The notes below the pieces were generated by a model. The model saw nothing but the letters and a program-made list of their open reading frames with translations, made no database searches and was not told the origin of the DNA. From positions 19,229 through 83,228 of the forward strand of contig JAKJER010000027.1 of NCBI GenBank assembly GCA_022705325.1: 64,000 bases of DNA, given 5' to 3'. Both the position numbers and the translations under genes were made by a program. This document shows, piece after piece, positions 8,771 through 17,700 of the stretch. Source of the stretch: Planctomycetota bacterium (lineage in GTDB: Bacteria; Planctomycetota; Phycisphaerae; SM23-33). Each line of letters starts with the position of its first letter. The first letter of the stretch is position 1.

Positions 8771-9775
8771 TCAGCGGAAAATCCGCTGAGCGAACAGGTA
8801 CAGGGCGTTCTTCCAGTGGGTCGGATCGTGGGCGTTGCCGTCCACGTGCCAGAGGTGCGGCACGTCCTTGCTCTTAAGGTACGCGTGCACGCCCTGGCTG
8901 ATGCGGATCAGGCCGTCCCGCTTGCCGCAAGACAGCCACAGCAGTTTCAGCTTCTCCTTGGCCTGGGCGGGATCGGGCACAAGCTGGGCGGGCGGCTTGG
9001 TGTTCGGCGCGGACGAGAACCCGCCGACCCACGCGAATGTGTCCAGGTGCCCCAGGCCGAAGTTCAGCGACTGCCCGCCCCCCATCGAAAGGCCGGCCAG
9101 GGCTCGATGCTCGCGGTCGGCCTGAACGCTGTAGCGCGACTCGATCGCGGGGATCACGTCCGTCAGCAGGTCCTGCTCGAAGGTCGCGAACGCCGCGGCG
9201 CCGGCGAACACGTTCCCCGTGGCCCGGTCGTCCTTCTGCGCCCGCCCGTTCGGCATGACCACGATCATCGCCACGACCTTGCGGTCCGCCAGGAGGTTGT
9301 CGAGGATGACGCTGACGCCGGCCAGGCGCTGCCATTCGTTCTCGTCCCCGCCGATGCCGTGCAGCAGGTACAGCACGGGATACTTCCGCTTCGACGTGTA
9401 GCCCGGCGGGGTGTAGACCTGCATCTTCCGTGTCGTGCCCACGGTCTTGGAGGAGTACTCGATCATCTCCAGCTTCCCGTGGGGAATCCCGTTGCGCCTG
9501 GCGTCGAACCCGCGCGGCGGATCGTCGAACGCGGGCTTGTCGTCCGGGCCCAGTTCGATCGGCCCGCCAAACCCGCCGCCCCTGCGACGCGGGGGAGCCT
9601 TGCGAGCGGGCGCCGCGGGCTCGCCCTCCGCCAGCAGGGACAGACCTCCAAGAGCCCCAGGCCACCAGGCCAAGTTGAGCCCCTGGGCGACGCCCAGCGG
9701 ACCGACCTCAAGGGAGCCGGTCCCGATCTCGCCGGGGATTGACAGTCCGATCACCAGAAAAAGAACCGCGTTCAT
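8771..9775 (-). CDS. Secreted CE1-type esterase (feruloyl/acetyl-xylan esterase-like)
   Basis: 334 residues; GGAGAG precedes the ATG. The hydrophobic N-terminus suggests export, and an arginine/glycine-rich linker follows (residues 55-75). The catalytic domain matches the esterase D/feruloyl esterase group: YTPPGY...YPVLYLLHGIGGDENEW, nucleophile Ser230 in GLSMGG, Asp287 in CGKRDGLI, and a His in GNAHDPTHW. It lies on the opposite strand, tail to tail with the GH43 gene. Removal of feruloyl or acetyl groups from xylan fits the neighbourhood but is inferred. Confidence 0.85.
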   Translation of the reverse strand: MNAVLFLVIGLSIPGEIGTGSLEVGPLGVAQGLNLAWWPGALGGLSLLAEGEPAAPARKAPPRRRGGGFGGPIELGPDDKPAFDDPPRGFDARRNGIPHGKLEMIEYSSKTVGTTRKMQVYTPPGYTSKRKYPVLYLLHGIGGDENEWQRLAGVSVILDNLLADRKVVAMIVVMPNGRAQKDDRATGNVFAGAAAFATFEQDLLTDVIPAIESRYSVQADREHRALAGLSMGGGQSLNFGLGHLDTFAWVGGFSSAPNTKPPAQLVPDPAQAKEKLKLLWLSCGKRDGLIRISQGVHAYLKSKDVPHLWHVDGNAHDPTHWKNALYLFAQRIFR

Positions 9776-9953
9776 TGTTGCTCTCCGTCGCCATGGTTGT
9801 TGTCGAACCGACCCATGCGTCTATTTTGCCCGATTCCCGCCGTCAATGCCACTGTCACCCTCGACGCGTGATCGGCGGCCAGGGCTTCGTTCAGCGGCCG
9901 GCCGATTCTTGCCCGATCGGCCATCTGCGACAGCCAATCTCGTTAAGCAGCAC

Positions 9954-11831
9954 ATGAATACGCGGACTAACCGAATCGCTGCCGTAGTCGTGTGCCTCGG
10001 TGTGCTGCTGTTGTGGACAGGCGCCGGGCGAGGCGAAGACTCGCTGCGGCCGCTGAAGGACGCCGTGGCGCCGCGGACGCTCGATGAGCTGTGGCGCGGC
10101 TACGACCCGCGGGCCGAGCCGCTCGAGACGACGGTCGTGCGCGAGTGGAAACAGGAGGACGTCACCTGCCGCTACGTCGTCTTCACCATCGGCACGTTCA
10201 AGGGCAAACGGTCGCGCCTGGCGGGGTTCTATGCGTTCGGCTCCGCAGCCAGGGGCAAGCTGCCCGGCCTGCTGCACCTGCACGGGGGCGGGCAGCGGGC
10301 GAACCTGACGGAAGTGATCTTCATGGCCCGAAACGGCTACGCGGCCCTGTCGATCAACTGGGGCGCCAGAGAGATGGAGGGCCAGAAGCCGGGCGAGCCG
10401 AACACCGACTGGGGCAGGCTGGACGCCACGCAGACCGGGCACAACACGCACTACCGCTCGATGCAGCCGGACGACAAGACGCTCGACGCGGTCGAGTCGC
10501 CGCGGAACAACAACTGGTTCCTGCTGGTGCTGGCGGCGCGGCGGGCGTTGACGTTCCTGGAGCGCCAGGAGCAGGTGGACGGCGGGAGGCTGGGCGTGTG
10601 CGGGCACTCGATGGGCGGCAAGCTGACGACCGACCTGTCGGGCATCGACGAGCGGGTGTGCGTGGCCGTGCCGTCGTGCGGAGGGTCCGGCTCGGCGACG
10701 AGCGAGCTGGCGGGCGTGAGCGGCTCGGGCCTGCGCGAGGCGCCGTCGGCGTGGGACGCAGCGACGATCGACGACCGGGCGTACCTGGGGCGAATTCGCT
10801 GCCCGATCCTGTACCTCTCGCCGACCAACGACTTTCACGCGGCGCTGGACAACATGGCCGCCAACTGGCGGGCCGTGCCCAGCCGGGAGGTCCGCTACGC
10901 CGTCTCGCCCCACTTCAACCACCGTCACGCCAAGGAATTCTCGGTAAGCCAGTGGCTGTGGCTGGATCACTATCTGCAGGGCGCGGCGGAGGTGCCCCGC
11001 ACGCCGGGTCTGGAGGTGGAATTGCCCGGGCCGGGCGGAGTGCCCGTGGCGCGGTTGCGGCCCGATCGGCCGGGCGAGGTCGCGCGAGTACGGATCTACT
11101 ACTCGATCGACCCGCACGTACTCACGCGGTTCTGGCGCGAGGCGCCGGCCCGGCGCGAAGGCGACGCGTGGACGGCCCCCTGCCCGGTTATGAGCACGGA
11201 TCAGCCTCTGTACGTGCAGGCCAGCGCGTACTACCCGCTGAAGCGGACGTTCAAGGGGTATCAGTGGCTGGAGTACGATGGGCTCAAGGAGTTCGCGATC
11301 AGTTCGACGATGCTGACGCGGCGGCCCCAGGAACTCCAGCGGGCGAAGGTGCAGCCGAGCGACCGCGCCGAGCGGATCATCGACGACTTCGCCCGTCCGT
11401 GGGAAGACTGGTACCGCCTGCAATGGGCCAACCCGGTGGTCTGGCAGGCAGCGACGCGGAAGGTGAAAGACCCCAAGTGGCAAGGAGGCCCGGGAGCGGT
11501 GCTGGCGGTGGACGTGAAGTCGCCGGCCGGCGGGGCGCTGGTGGCGCGGGCGTCGGTGAACACCTGGGGGGCGTTCGGGCCCGGGGGGCACGGCGAGTAC
11601 GCGGCGGAGCGCACATTGGCGGCATCAAGTGACTGGCAGACGGTGCGTTTCCGGGTGGAGGACTTCTTGCCCTGCGACGAGCGGACCAAAGGCCCGCTGG
11701 ACGGCTGGGGCAAGCTGACCGAGCTGGGGCTATGCGGGTCGGGCGAGGCAATCCGCGCCGGGCAGAAGATCAAGCTGGGCGGACGGCGATGGCCTGAGCC
11801 GCGACAGTTCCGCAACCTGCGGTGGGAGTGA
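9954..11831 (+). CDS. Secreted acetyl-xylan-esterase/dienelactone-hydrolase-like protein
   Basis: 625 residues from the ATG at 9954, which is followed by a clear signal peptide (ending near GAGRGED). The alpha/beta hydrolase domain contains LLHLHGGGQRA (oxyanion region), GHSMGG with nucleophile Ser219, LYLSPTNDFHA (acid) and SPHFNHRH (His). The domain after about residue 350 is beta-rich and of unknown role; it may be a carbohydrate-binding or PhoPQ-type accessory module. No good ribosome site is seen before this ATG (only AAGCAG). The context is a polysaccharide-degradation cluster. Confidence 0.75.
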   Translation: MNTRTNRIAAVVVCLGVLLLWTGAGRGEDSLRPLKDAVAPRTLDELWRGYDPRAEPLETTVVREWKQEDVTCRYVVFTIGTFKGKRSRLAGFYAFGSAARGKLPGLLHLHGGGQRANLTEVIFMARNGYAALSINWGAREMEGQKPGEPNTDWGRLDATQTGHNTHYRSMQPDDKTLDAVESPRNNNWFLLVLAARRALTFLERQEQVDGGRLGVCGHSMGGKLTTDLSGIDERVCVAVPSCGGSGSATSELAGVSGSGLREAPSAWDAATIDDRAYLGRIRCPILYLSPTNDFHAALDNMAANWRAVPSREVRYAVSPHFNHRHAKEFSVSQWLWLDHYLQGAAEVPRTPGLEVELPGPGGVPVARLRPDRPGEVARVRIYYSIDPHVLTRFWREAPARREGDAWTAPCPVMSTDQPLYVQASAYYPLKRTFKGYQWLEYDGLKEFAISSTMLTRRPQELQRAKVQPSDRAERIIDDFARPWEDWYRLQWANPVVWQAATRKVKDPKWQGGPGAVLAVDVKSPAGGALVARASVNTWGAFGPGGHGEYAAERTLAASSDWQTVRFRVEDFLPCDERTKGPLDGWGKLTELGLCGSGEAIRAGQKIKLGGRRWPEPRQFRNLRWE

Positions 11832-11895
11832 CGGCGAAGACCGCGCTTGTAGTGCGCCCGTCAGGGCGTCCGTCCCTGTTCCCTGGTCCCTGCTC

Positions 11896-14136
11896 CTATT
11901 TCACATCCACGATGCCGACGTCGATGAACTGCCCGCCCATGGTCTGCTTGCAGTGGACAGCCAGGGTGTTCTTGCCCGCCTTGAGGGCGGCGACGGCCTT
12001 GGGATCGATGTCGAACTCCTCGTAGTCGGTGGTGAAGCCGTTAATCTTGGCCGCCAGCACGCCGTTGATGTAGACCTCGGCGTCCTCGTCGTGGTGCATG
12101 CGAAGCTGCGGGGCCTTGAGCTTGGCATCGTCCAGCTCGAACTCGCGGACCAGCCAGATGTCTTCGCTCTTCCAGACCGTGCCCACGACCGCGCCCGGGG
12201 TCATTCGCGTTCCGAACCCGCCCTTGCCCTCCTTCCACGAGGAAGCGTCGAAGCCGGGCTTCTGCCAGCCGTCGGCCGGCTTGTCCGTGACGTAGCGCCA
12301 CGTCTGGCCCTCGCGCCTGGACGCGGGAACGATGATCTTGTATTGCGGGGGCGGGGGCGCCTTGCCGCGGTTGGCGTCGGCCACCTTGTCCACGTCCATC
12401 TTGACCACCTTGCGGTCGTAGCTGAGCAGCCCGTTTACCTCGCTCTCGACATCGGTGATCTGGGTGTAGATGGCCGCCGACAGTCCCGGGTCGTCTATGA
12501 GCTGATAGGTCCGCACCAGCAGCTTGACGTACTCGCGCGTGAGGGCCTCGGGCGTGGCGATCTTGCGATAGCCCCAGGCCGACTTGGGGGCCCACGAGTG
12601 TCCTTCGACTCCCAGGCCCAGGCCGCCGAATTCGCCCAGCACGGCTGCCCGCTGCTCGGTGGGCTTGGGCGAGTTGGGGCCCGGGTACGCGTGCATGTCG
12701 TGCACGTGCCCGCCGCCGCGGTCGGTCCAGCCGCTGGCCTGGTTGATCAGCCGCGTGGGGTCGTACTTGGTCGCCCACTCCGTCATCCGAGGGGTGTCCC
12801 ACTGGCCCCAGCCCTCGTTGTAGATCACCCACATGATGATCGAGGGCGAGTTGAAGTGCGAATCGATCAGCGCCTTCAGCTCGCGCTCGAAGTTCTCGGC
12901 GGACTCCTTCGAGCGGGTGATGTCGGGCTGATTGCCGTGGATGTACTTGTCGCCGCTGGGCATGTCCTGCCAGACCAGCAGCCCGAGCCGGTCGCACCAG
13001 TAGTACCAGCGGAGCGGCTCGACCTTGACGTGCTTGCGCGTGCAGTTCATCCCGAACTTCCTGGTCATTTCCAGGTCGTAGCGCAAGGCCTCGTCGGTGG
13101 GCGCGGTGTAGAGCCCGTCGGGCCAGAAGCCCTGGTCCAGCGGCCCGACCTGGAAGACGAACTTGCCGTTGAGCAGGATGCGGTTGACGCCCTTGTCGTC
13201 CTTGCCCAGGGCGATCTTGCGCATGCCGAAGTAGCTGCCGACGCTGTCGATCGCCTTGCCTGCCTGCTTGAGCGTCACCTTCAGGTCGTACAGGAAGGGC
13301 GAATCGGGCGACCAGAGCCTGGCGTCGGCGATGGGGAGCTTGATCTCCGAGCCCGCCGCCCCGGATGCGGTGGCGACGGACTTCTCGCCGTCGAGGGCCT
13401 GCAACTCGGCCGTCGCGTCGCCCTGACCCAGCGCCTTGACGGTGACGCGGACGCAGCCGGCGTCCACGTCGGGGACGATCTTGAGGCCTTCGATGCCCCC
13501 GGCGGCGACCGGCTCGAGCCACACCGTCTGCCAGATGCCCGTGATGGGCGTGTACCAGATGCCGCGGGGGTTGCGCACCTGCTTGCCGCGCGGCTGATAG
13601 CCCGCGTCGGTGGGGTCCCAGACGGCCACCGTCAGTTCGTTGACGCCGCTCTTGAGGGCGTCGGTGATGTCGAGGCTGAACGGATCATACCCGCCCTGGT
13701 GGCGGCCCACTTCCTTGCCGTTCACGCACACGGTGGTCTGCCAGTCGACCGCGCCGAAGTTGAGCAGGATCCGCTTGCCGGCCCAGGCGGAGGGCACCTC
13801 GAACGAGCGACGATACCACAGGCGCTGCTCCTCGCTGACGCGCTTGGTCACGCCCGACAGGGCCGACTCGATGGGGAAGGGCACGAGGATCTTGCCCTGC
13901 CAGGCGGACGGGGCGGAGGCGGCCTTGTCCTGGACGGCGTAGTCCCACAGGCCGTTGAGGTTCTGCCAGTCCGGGCGGGTCATCTGCGGGCGGGGATATT
14001 CCGGGTGCACCTTGTCGGGCGAGACGTCCTTGGCGAACCGGCTCATCAGGGGCGCCTGCCCCGGCGACCAGTCCTGCCCGGCCGCAATCCCCGCCCCGTA
14101 CAACGCCACCAGAGCCGCGATCACCAGACGCGTCAT
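11896..14136 (-). CDS. Secreted GH2 glycosidase (beta-galactosidase/glucuronidase/mannosidase family)
   Basis: 746 residues. The start at 14136 has AAAGGAA upstream and opens a signal peptide (ending near AAGQD). Domains in order: sugar-binding jelly roll (about 50-205, with NGLWDYAV and GIWQTVWLEP), immunoglobulin-like domain (about 210-305), then the TIM barrel with acid/base Glu441 in IYNEGWG and nucleophile Glu502 in VLGEFGG. A C-terminal module (about 610-746, WRYVTDKPADGWQ...) resembles a PA14/jelly-roll accessory domain. The RKHVKVEP segment fits GH2 enzymes acting on hemicellulose oligosaccharides. Which sugar is cleaved cannot be decided here. Confidence 0.9.
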   Translation of the reverse strand: MTRLVIAALVALYGAGIAAGQDWSPGQAPLMSRFAKDVSPDKVHPEYPRPQMTRPDWQNLNGLWDYAVQDKAASAPSAWQGKILVPFPIESALSGVTKRVSEEQRLWYRRSFEVPSAWAGKRILLNFGAVDWQTTVCVNGKEVGRHQGGYDPFSLDITDALKSGVNELTVAVWDPTDAGYQPRGKQVRNPRGIWYTPITGIWQTVWLEPVAAGGIEGLKIVPDVDAGCVRVTVKALGQGDATAELQALDGEKSVATASGAAGSEIKLPIADARLWSPDSPFLYDLKVTLKQAGKAIDSVGSYFGMRKIALGKDDKGVNRILLNGKFVFQVGPLDQGFWPDGLYTAPTDEALRYDLEMTRKFGMNCTRKHVKVEPLRWYYWCDRLGLLVWQDMPSGDKYIHGNQPDITRSKESAENFERELKALIDSHFNSPSIIMWVIYNEGWGQWDTPRMTEWATKYDPTRLINQASGWTDRGGGHVHDMHAYPGPNSPKPTEQRAAVLGEFGGLGLGVEGHSWAPKSAWGYRKIATPEALTREYVKLLVRTYQLIDDPGLSAAIYTQITDVESEVNGLLSYDRKVVKMDVDKVADANRGKAPPPPQYKIIVPASRREGQTWRYVTDKPADGWQKPGFDASSWKEGKGGFGTRMTPGAVVGTVWKSEDIWLVREFELDDAKLKAPQLRMHHDEDAEVYINGVLAAKINGFTTDYEEFDIDPKAVAALKAGKNTLAVHCKQTMGGQFIDVGIVDVK

Positions 14137-14189
14137 CGTCAGTTCCTTTCCGTTTGGGAGATGCATTCTTGACGCCGCACAACCCGATG

Positions 14190-14738
14190 TCAAGGACCCC
14201 TTCGGACCGGGGCGAAGACCGACTCGGGCGGGCGCACCACGCGAAGCATCAGCGGCTTGCCGATCTGCGGAGGCTCGGCCAGAATCGCCCACCGGCGCCC
14301 GCCGTGGCTGGGCGCCGAATCGTAGACGATCAGCCGTCCGGGCCAACTGGGCACCTCCAGGCCGTCGAAGTTGTAGACGTAGGGCTTCTTCGAGATGGGA
14401 CAGGCGAGGTTGGCGGCGGGCCTGCCGCGAATGTTGCCCAGTTCCGCCAGCGTGGCCGGCAGATCGCGGTGGGCCGCCCAGTAGAGCAGCAACCGCTCGC
14501 AGAGGTCGTGGAGGAGTTCCGAGCAGGCGTCGGAGTTGGCGACCACCAGTTCGCCCTTGTCGGTGTTCGGGGCGGCCGCCGGTTGCGGACAGCCGGACAG
14601 CAACAGCGCCAGCCCGCACAGCCAGATGGCGGCCCCGCCGATCCGGCAGGCAGGCTGGAGCCCCGGGGGCCGTCCCCGACGGCACGGAATGCGGCCCCGG
14701 GGGCCGTCTCCAAGAGTACCGATTGCGGAATGGTCCAT
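14190..14738 (-). CDS. Small lipoprotein downstream of the T2SS genes, pseudopilin-like C-terminus
   Basis: 182 residues from the ATG at 14738. After a basic stretch comes a lipobox-like signal (LCGLALLLSGC, Cys about residue 50); the stretch before it is long, so a later start is possible. The mature part (ELLHDLCERLLLYWAAHRDLP..., ACPISKKPYVYNF..) resembles the soluble part of GspG-like pseudopilins, with the short phrase PATLAELG and a proline/tyrosine loop. It lies 103 bases after gspD on the same strand, so it could be the last gene of the secretion operon. No experimentally defined role is implied. Confidence 0.6.
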   Translation of the reverse strand: MDHSAIGTLGDGPRGRIPCRRGRPPGLQPACRIGGAAIWLCGLALLLSGCPQPAAAPNTDKGELVVANSDACSELLHDLCERLLLYWAAHRDLPATLAELGNIRGRPAANLACPISKKPYVYNFDGLEVPSWPGRLIVYDSAPSHGGRRWAILAEPPQIGKPLMLRVVRPPESVFAPVRRGP

Positions 14739-14841
14739 GAGGGCAGTGTACCTCACCGACGGACGCCGCGCCAATGAGCCGTGTTTGCGGGGCAGCGCCC
14801 CTCGGGAGCCTCTTGGGAAGCGTGTGCCCGGCGACAGGGAG

Positions 14842-17700
14842 CTACTGCTCGCCTCCGCCGTCACCGCCGCCGTCAGCGCCACCATCTGCGCCGCCATCAC
14901 CGCCGCCGTCCGCATCGCCGCCCGGCGCGGGCTGGCCCGGCGGCACGCCGATAGGCATGCCGGCGCCGCGACGGAAGCCGCGGCCCTCGTCCGCCCCGCC
15001 GCCGCGTCGCGGCGGGGTCTGCATGCCACCCGGCTGGCGCCAGCGAGATGGAGGCATCGAGGGCTGGGTCGCGTCCGGCTGGGTGGTCGATTCGTCCCGC
15101 TCGTCTTCCGTCTGGGGCACGTAGATCGGGCGGAACTGTTCCTGCTGGTCGGCCGGGCGGGTCGAGGCGCCGCGCTCCATGCCTCGCATGTGGTCCTGGA
15201 ACGCGCCGGGCTCCACGGCCTGGCGGGTGACCTTGGTTCCGTCCTGCTCGTCCTGGCTCATGGCCTTCAGGTCGGTCGGGTCCAGGGCGACGTGCGGGGT
15301 CAGGAAGATCAGCAGTTCCGTTTTGGTCTTCTTGTCGATGGTCCTGCGGAAGGCCGCCCCGAGCAGCGGGATGTCGCCCAGCAGCGGGACTTTCGTTTCG
15401 GTCTTGGTGGCCCGATCCTCCATGAGCCCGCCGATGACGATCGTCTGCCCGTCGCGGACGGCCAGCCGGCTCTGAGCGGACCGTTTGGCGAACACGGGGG
15501 CGGATACCGTCTCGCTGATGGGCACGGTCTGCCCGGTCAGCGTGGAGATCTCGGGATAGATGTCCATCGTCACCAGCCCCTGCGGGTTGATGTGGGGGAT
15601 GACGTAGAGGATGATCCCGATGTCGTCGTACTCGATGGTGTTGATGGTCTGCCCGGTCTCGGTGAAGCGGGTGTTGGTGATGAAGGGCACTTCCTGCCCG
15701 ACCATGATCGAGGCCTGCTGGTTGTCGCTGGTGAGGATGTACGGGCGGGACAGCACGTCGAGCTTGGAGACGCCCGCGATGGCCCGGATGGTGGCCGTCA
15801 CGTCCTTCTCCAGCAGGCGGAAGACGAAGCCGTTGGTATTGGCGGCCACGTTGAAGTTGGTGCCCACCGTCTGCCCCAGCCCGGAGGCCCGCAGGTTCAG
15901 CACGGAGAACTCCGCGCCCAGGTCGATCTCGTTGTCGTGGGTGACCTCGGCGATCAGGACCTTGATGAGCACCTGCGGGACGGCCCGGTCCAGCTCCTCG
16001 ATGAGCAGCTTGACGCGATCGAAGTACTTGCTGGCCGAGGTGACCAGCAGGGAGTTGGTGTCCGGGTCGGCCACGACGTAGACCTGACCGATCAACTCGT
16101 TGGTGCTGGCCCCTCCGGTCGAGCCGAATCCGGACATGAAGGAGCTTCGCCTCCCGCTCAAGGACGAGCCGAAGCTCGACCCGAACCCGCCGCTCGAGCT
16201 GCCGAAGGGCGAGGAGCTGAAGGGCGACCCGCTGGAGCCGAGCCCGGCGGTGCTGCGCGAGCTGCCCGAGCGCGAGCTGCCCGTGCGGCTGCTGATGCCG
16301 CTGCTCGAGCGCCCCATGGCGCTGGTGCTCGTCCCGCCCAGGCGGCTGGTGCTCATGCCCGTGCTTCGGGAGGTTCCGGACGTGGACCAGCCGAACAGGT
16401 TGTTCAGGATGGCCTCGACGTTGACGGCCTGGGCGTTGCGCAGGCGATAGAGGAAGACGGCCTGCTGCTCGGCGGGGTTGGCGTCCAGCTCCTTGATCAC
16501 GCTGTCGACGACCTTGAGCACGTCGGGGGCCGCCGAGACGACCAGCGTGTTGGTGCGGTCGTCGGAGGAGGCGGTGATCTTGACGCGTTGTCCAGCCTCG
16601 TTGCCGGAGCTTCCGCGGTCGCCGAAGCCGCCAGGCCCGCCGAAGCCGCCGGGCCCGCCGGGCATGAAGAACGCCCGCCTGCCGCTGAAGCCCCCCGACC
16701 GCGAGGTCCCGCCCTGCTGGTCCTCGCGGAAGATCTCCTGGATCAGGCGGGCGGCGTTGGCGGCGTTGGCGTACTTGAGCTGGTACACCTTCACCTGCGA
16801 GACCTCGGACATGTGCACGTCGATCGCGGAGATGATCTCCACCACCCTGCGGACGGCCGCCTGAGTGCCCGTGACGATCAGCGTGTTGCTGCTGGCGTTG
16901 GAGGCAATGTCCATTCCGGTGGGGATCAGCGAGGACAGGTCGGCCTTGAGTCGCGTCGCGTCCGCGTAGCGGATGGGGATCACCTGGGTGATCATGCGGT
17001 CGCTGGGCTCGATCTTCTCCGGGTCGTTGCCCGTCTTGACGGGGATCAGATCGCGCTTGGCCATGTCGATGGTGACGATCTTGAGGGTGCGCCCGATGCG
17101 AATGGCGGCGCAGCCTTTCTGCCGCAACACGCTGTCCAGCAGGTCCACCGCCTCCTCGGCGGAGATCTCCTGGCGGCTGGCCAGGCTGATCCGCCCCTCG
17201 ACCTTGGTTTCCTCGACGATGACGAAGCCGGCGGTCTCGGAGAGGTAGTCGAGGATGGCGCGGATGGGGACGTCCTTGAAGTTGAGCGTGAGGGGTGCTC
17301 CCGGCGCGGCGGGCTGGCTGGCGGGGCGCCGGTACTCGGGCCCGCTGGGCCCCTCGGGGACGACGCCCTGAGTGGCCGGCTGGCTGGCGGGGGCGGGCTG
17401 GGTCGCCGGCTGGCTGGCGGGGGCGGGCTGGGTCGCCGGCGCCACCAGGGGCAGGCCCGTCCGGGGATCCACAGGCATTGGGATCGGCGCCATGGGCTCG
17501 CCCGTGACCGGGTCGAGCGGAATGACGATGGGCGGGCGGACAGGAGGCGGCTGGTCGCCGTTGTCCGCGTCCTGCGCGGGGGAGATCGCGACGGCCAGCG
17601 CCAGCAGCAGGAGCGGCGCGGCGGCGCGCGCGAACCGGCAGGCAAGCCTGCCCGCTGAGCGGGGGCGGGACGGACGCATCGTGTCGTGCAACGTCTTCAT
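14842..17700 (-). CDS. gspD: Type II secretion system secretin GspD
   Basis: 952 residues with a signal peptide (ending near ISPAQ). A proline-rich region follows, containing a tandem repeat of the QPATQPAPAS type (DNA at about 17378-17438). Next come the N0-N3 ring domains: FKDVPIRAILDYLSE (N0), then several VIPIRYADA/VYQLKYANAANAARLIQEIF and VFLYRLRNAQAVNVEAILNNLF units typical of N1-N3. A serine/glycine-rich insertion lies inside N3 (about residues 455-535). The secretin core follows: VLIKVLIAEV, VLSRPYILTSDNQQASIMVGQEVPF and VPLLGDIPLLGAAFR. It forms the outer-membrane channel. Its ATG overlaps the stop of the upstream gene by four bases. Confidence 0.95.
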   Translation of the reverse strand: MKTLHDTMRPSRPRSAGRLACRFARAAAPLLLLALAVAISPAQDADNGDQPPPVRPPIVIPLDPVTGEPMAPIPMPVDPRTGLPLVAPATQPAPASQPATQPAPASQPATQGVVPEGPSGPEYRRPASQPAAPGAPLTLNFKDVPIRAILDYLSETAGFVIVEETKVEGRISLASRQEISAEEAVDLLDSVLRQKGCAAIRIGRTLKIVTIDMAKRDLIPVKTGNDPEKIEPSDRMITQVIPIRYADATRLKADLSSLIPTGMDIASNASSNTLIVTGTQAAVRRVVEIISAIDVHMSEVSQVKVYQLKYANAANAARLIQEIFREDQQGGTSRSGGFSGRRAFFMPGGPGGFGGPGGFGDRGSSGNEAGQRVKITASSDDRTNTLVVSAAPDVLKVVDSVIKELDANPAEQQAVFLYRLRNAQAVNVEAILNNLFGWSTSGTSRSTGMSTSRLGGTSTSAMGRSSSGISSRTGSSRSGSSRSTAGLGSSGSPFSSSPFGSSSGGFGSSFGSSLSGRRSSFMSGFGSTGGASTNELIGQVYVVADPDTNSLLVTSASKYFDRVKLLIEELDRAVPQVLIKVLIAEVTHDNEIDLGAEFSVLNLRASGLGQTVGTNFNVAANTNGFVFRLLEKDVTATIRAIAGVSKLDVLSRPYILTSDNQQASIMVGQEVPFITNTRFTETGQTINTIEYDDIGIILYVIPHINPQGLVTMDIYPEISTLTGQTVPISETVSAPVFAKRSAQSRLAVRDGQTIVIGGLMEDRATKTETKVPLLGDIPLLGAAFRRTIDKKTKTELLIFLTPHVALDPTDLKAMSQDEQDGTKVTRQAVEPGAFQDHMRGMERGASTRPADQQEQFRPIYVPQTEDERDESTTQPDATQPSMPPSRWRQPGGMQTPPRRGGGADEGRGFRRGAGMPIGVPPGQPAPGGDADGGGDGGADGGADGGGDGGGEQ

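Noticed and set aside
17372..17440. Tandem GGCTGGCTGGCGGGGGCG repeats that might suggest a repeat array
   Set aside because: They encode the QPATQPAPAS linker of GspD in frame. No regular repeat-spacer array and no CRISPR is seen anywhere in the window.
14536..17658. A 1,040-codon plus-strand open frame opposite gspD
   Set aside because: It is a composition shadow of the gspD frame: no family features, Gly/Arg/His/Leu-rich, and no ribosome site. The minus-strand secretin is unmistakable.
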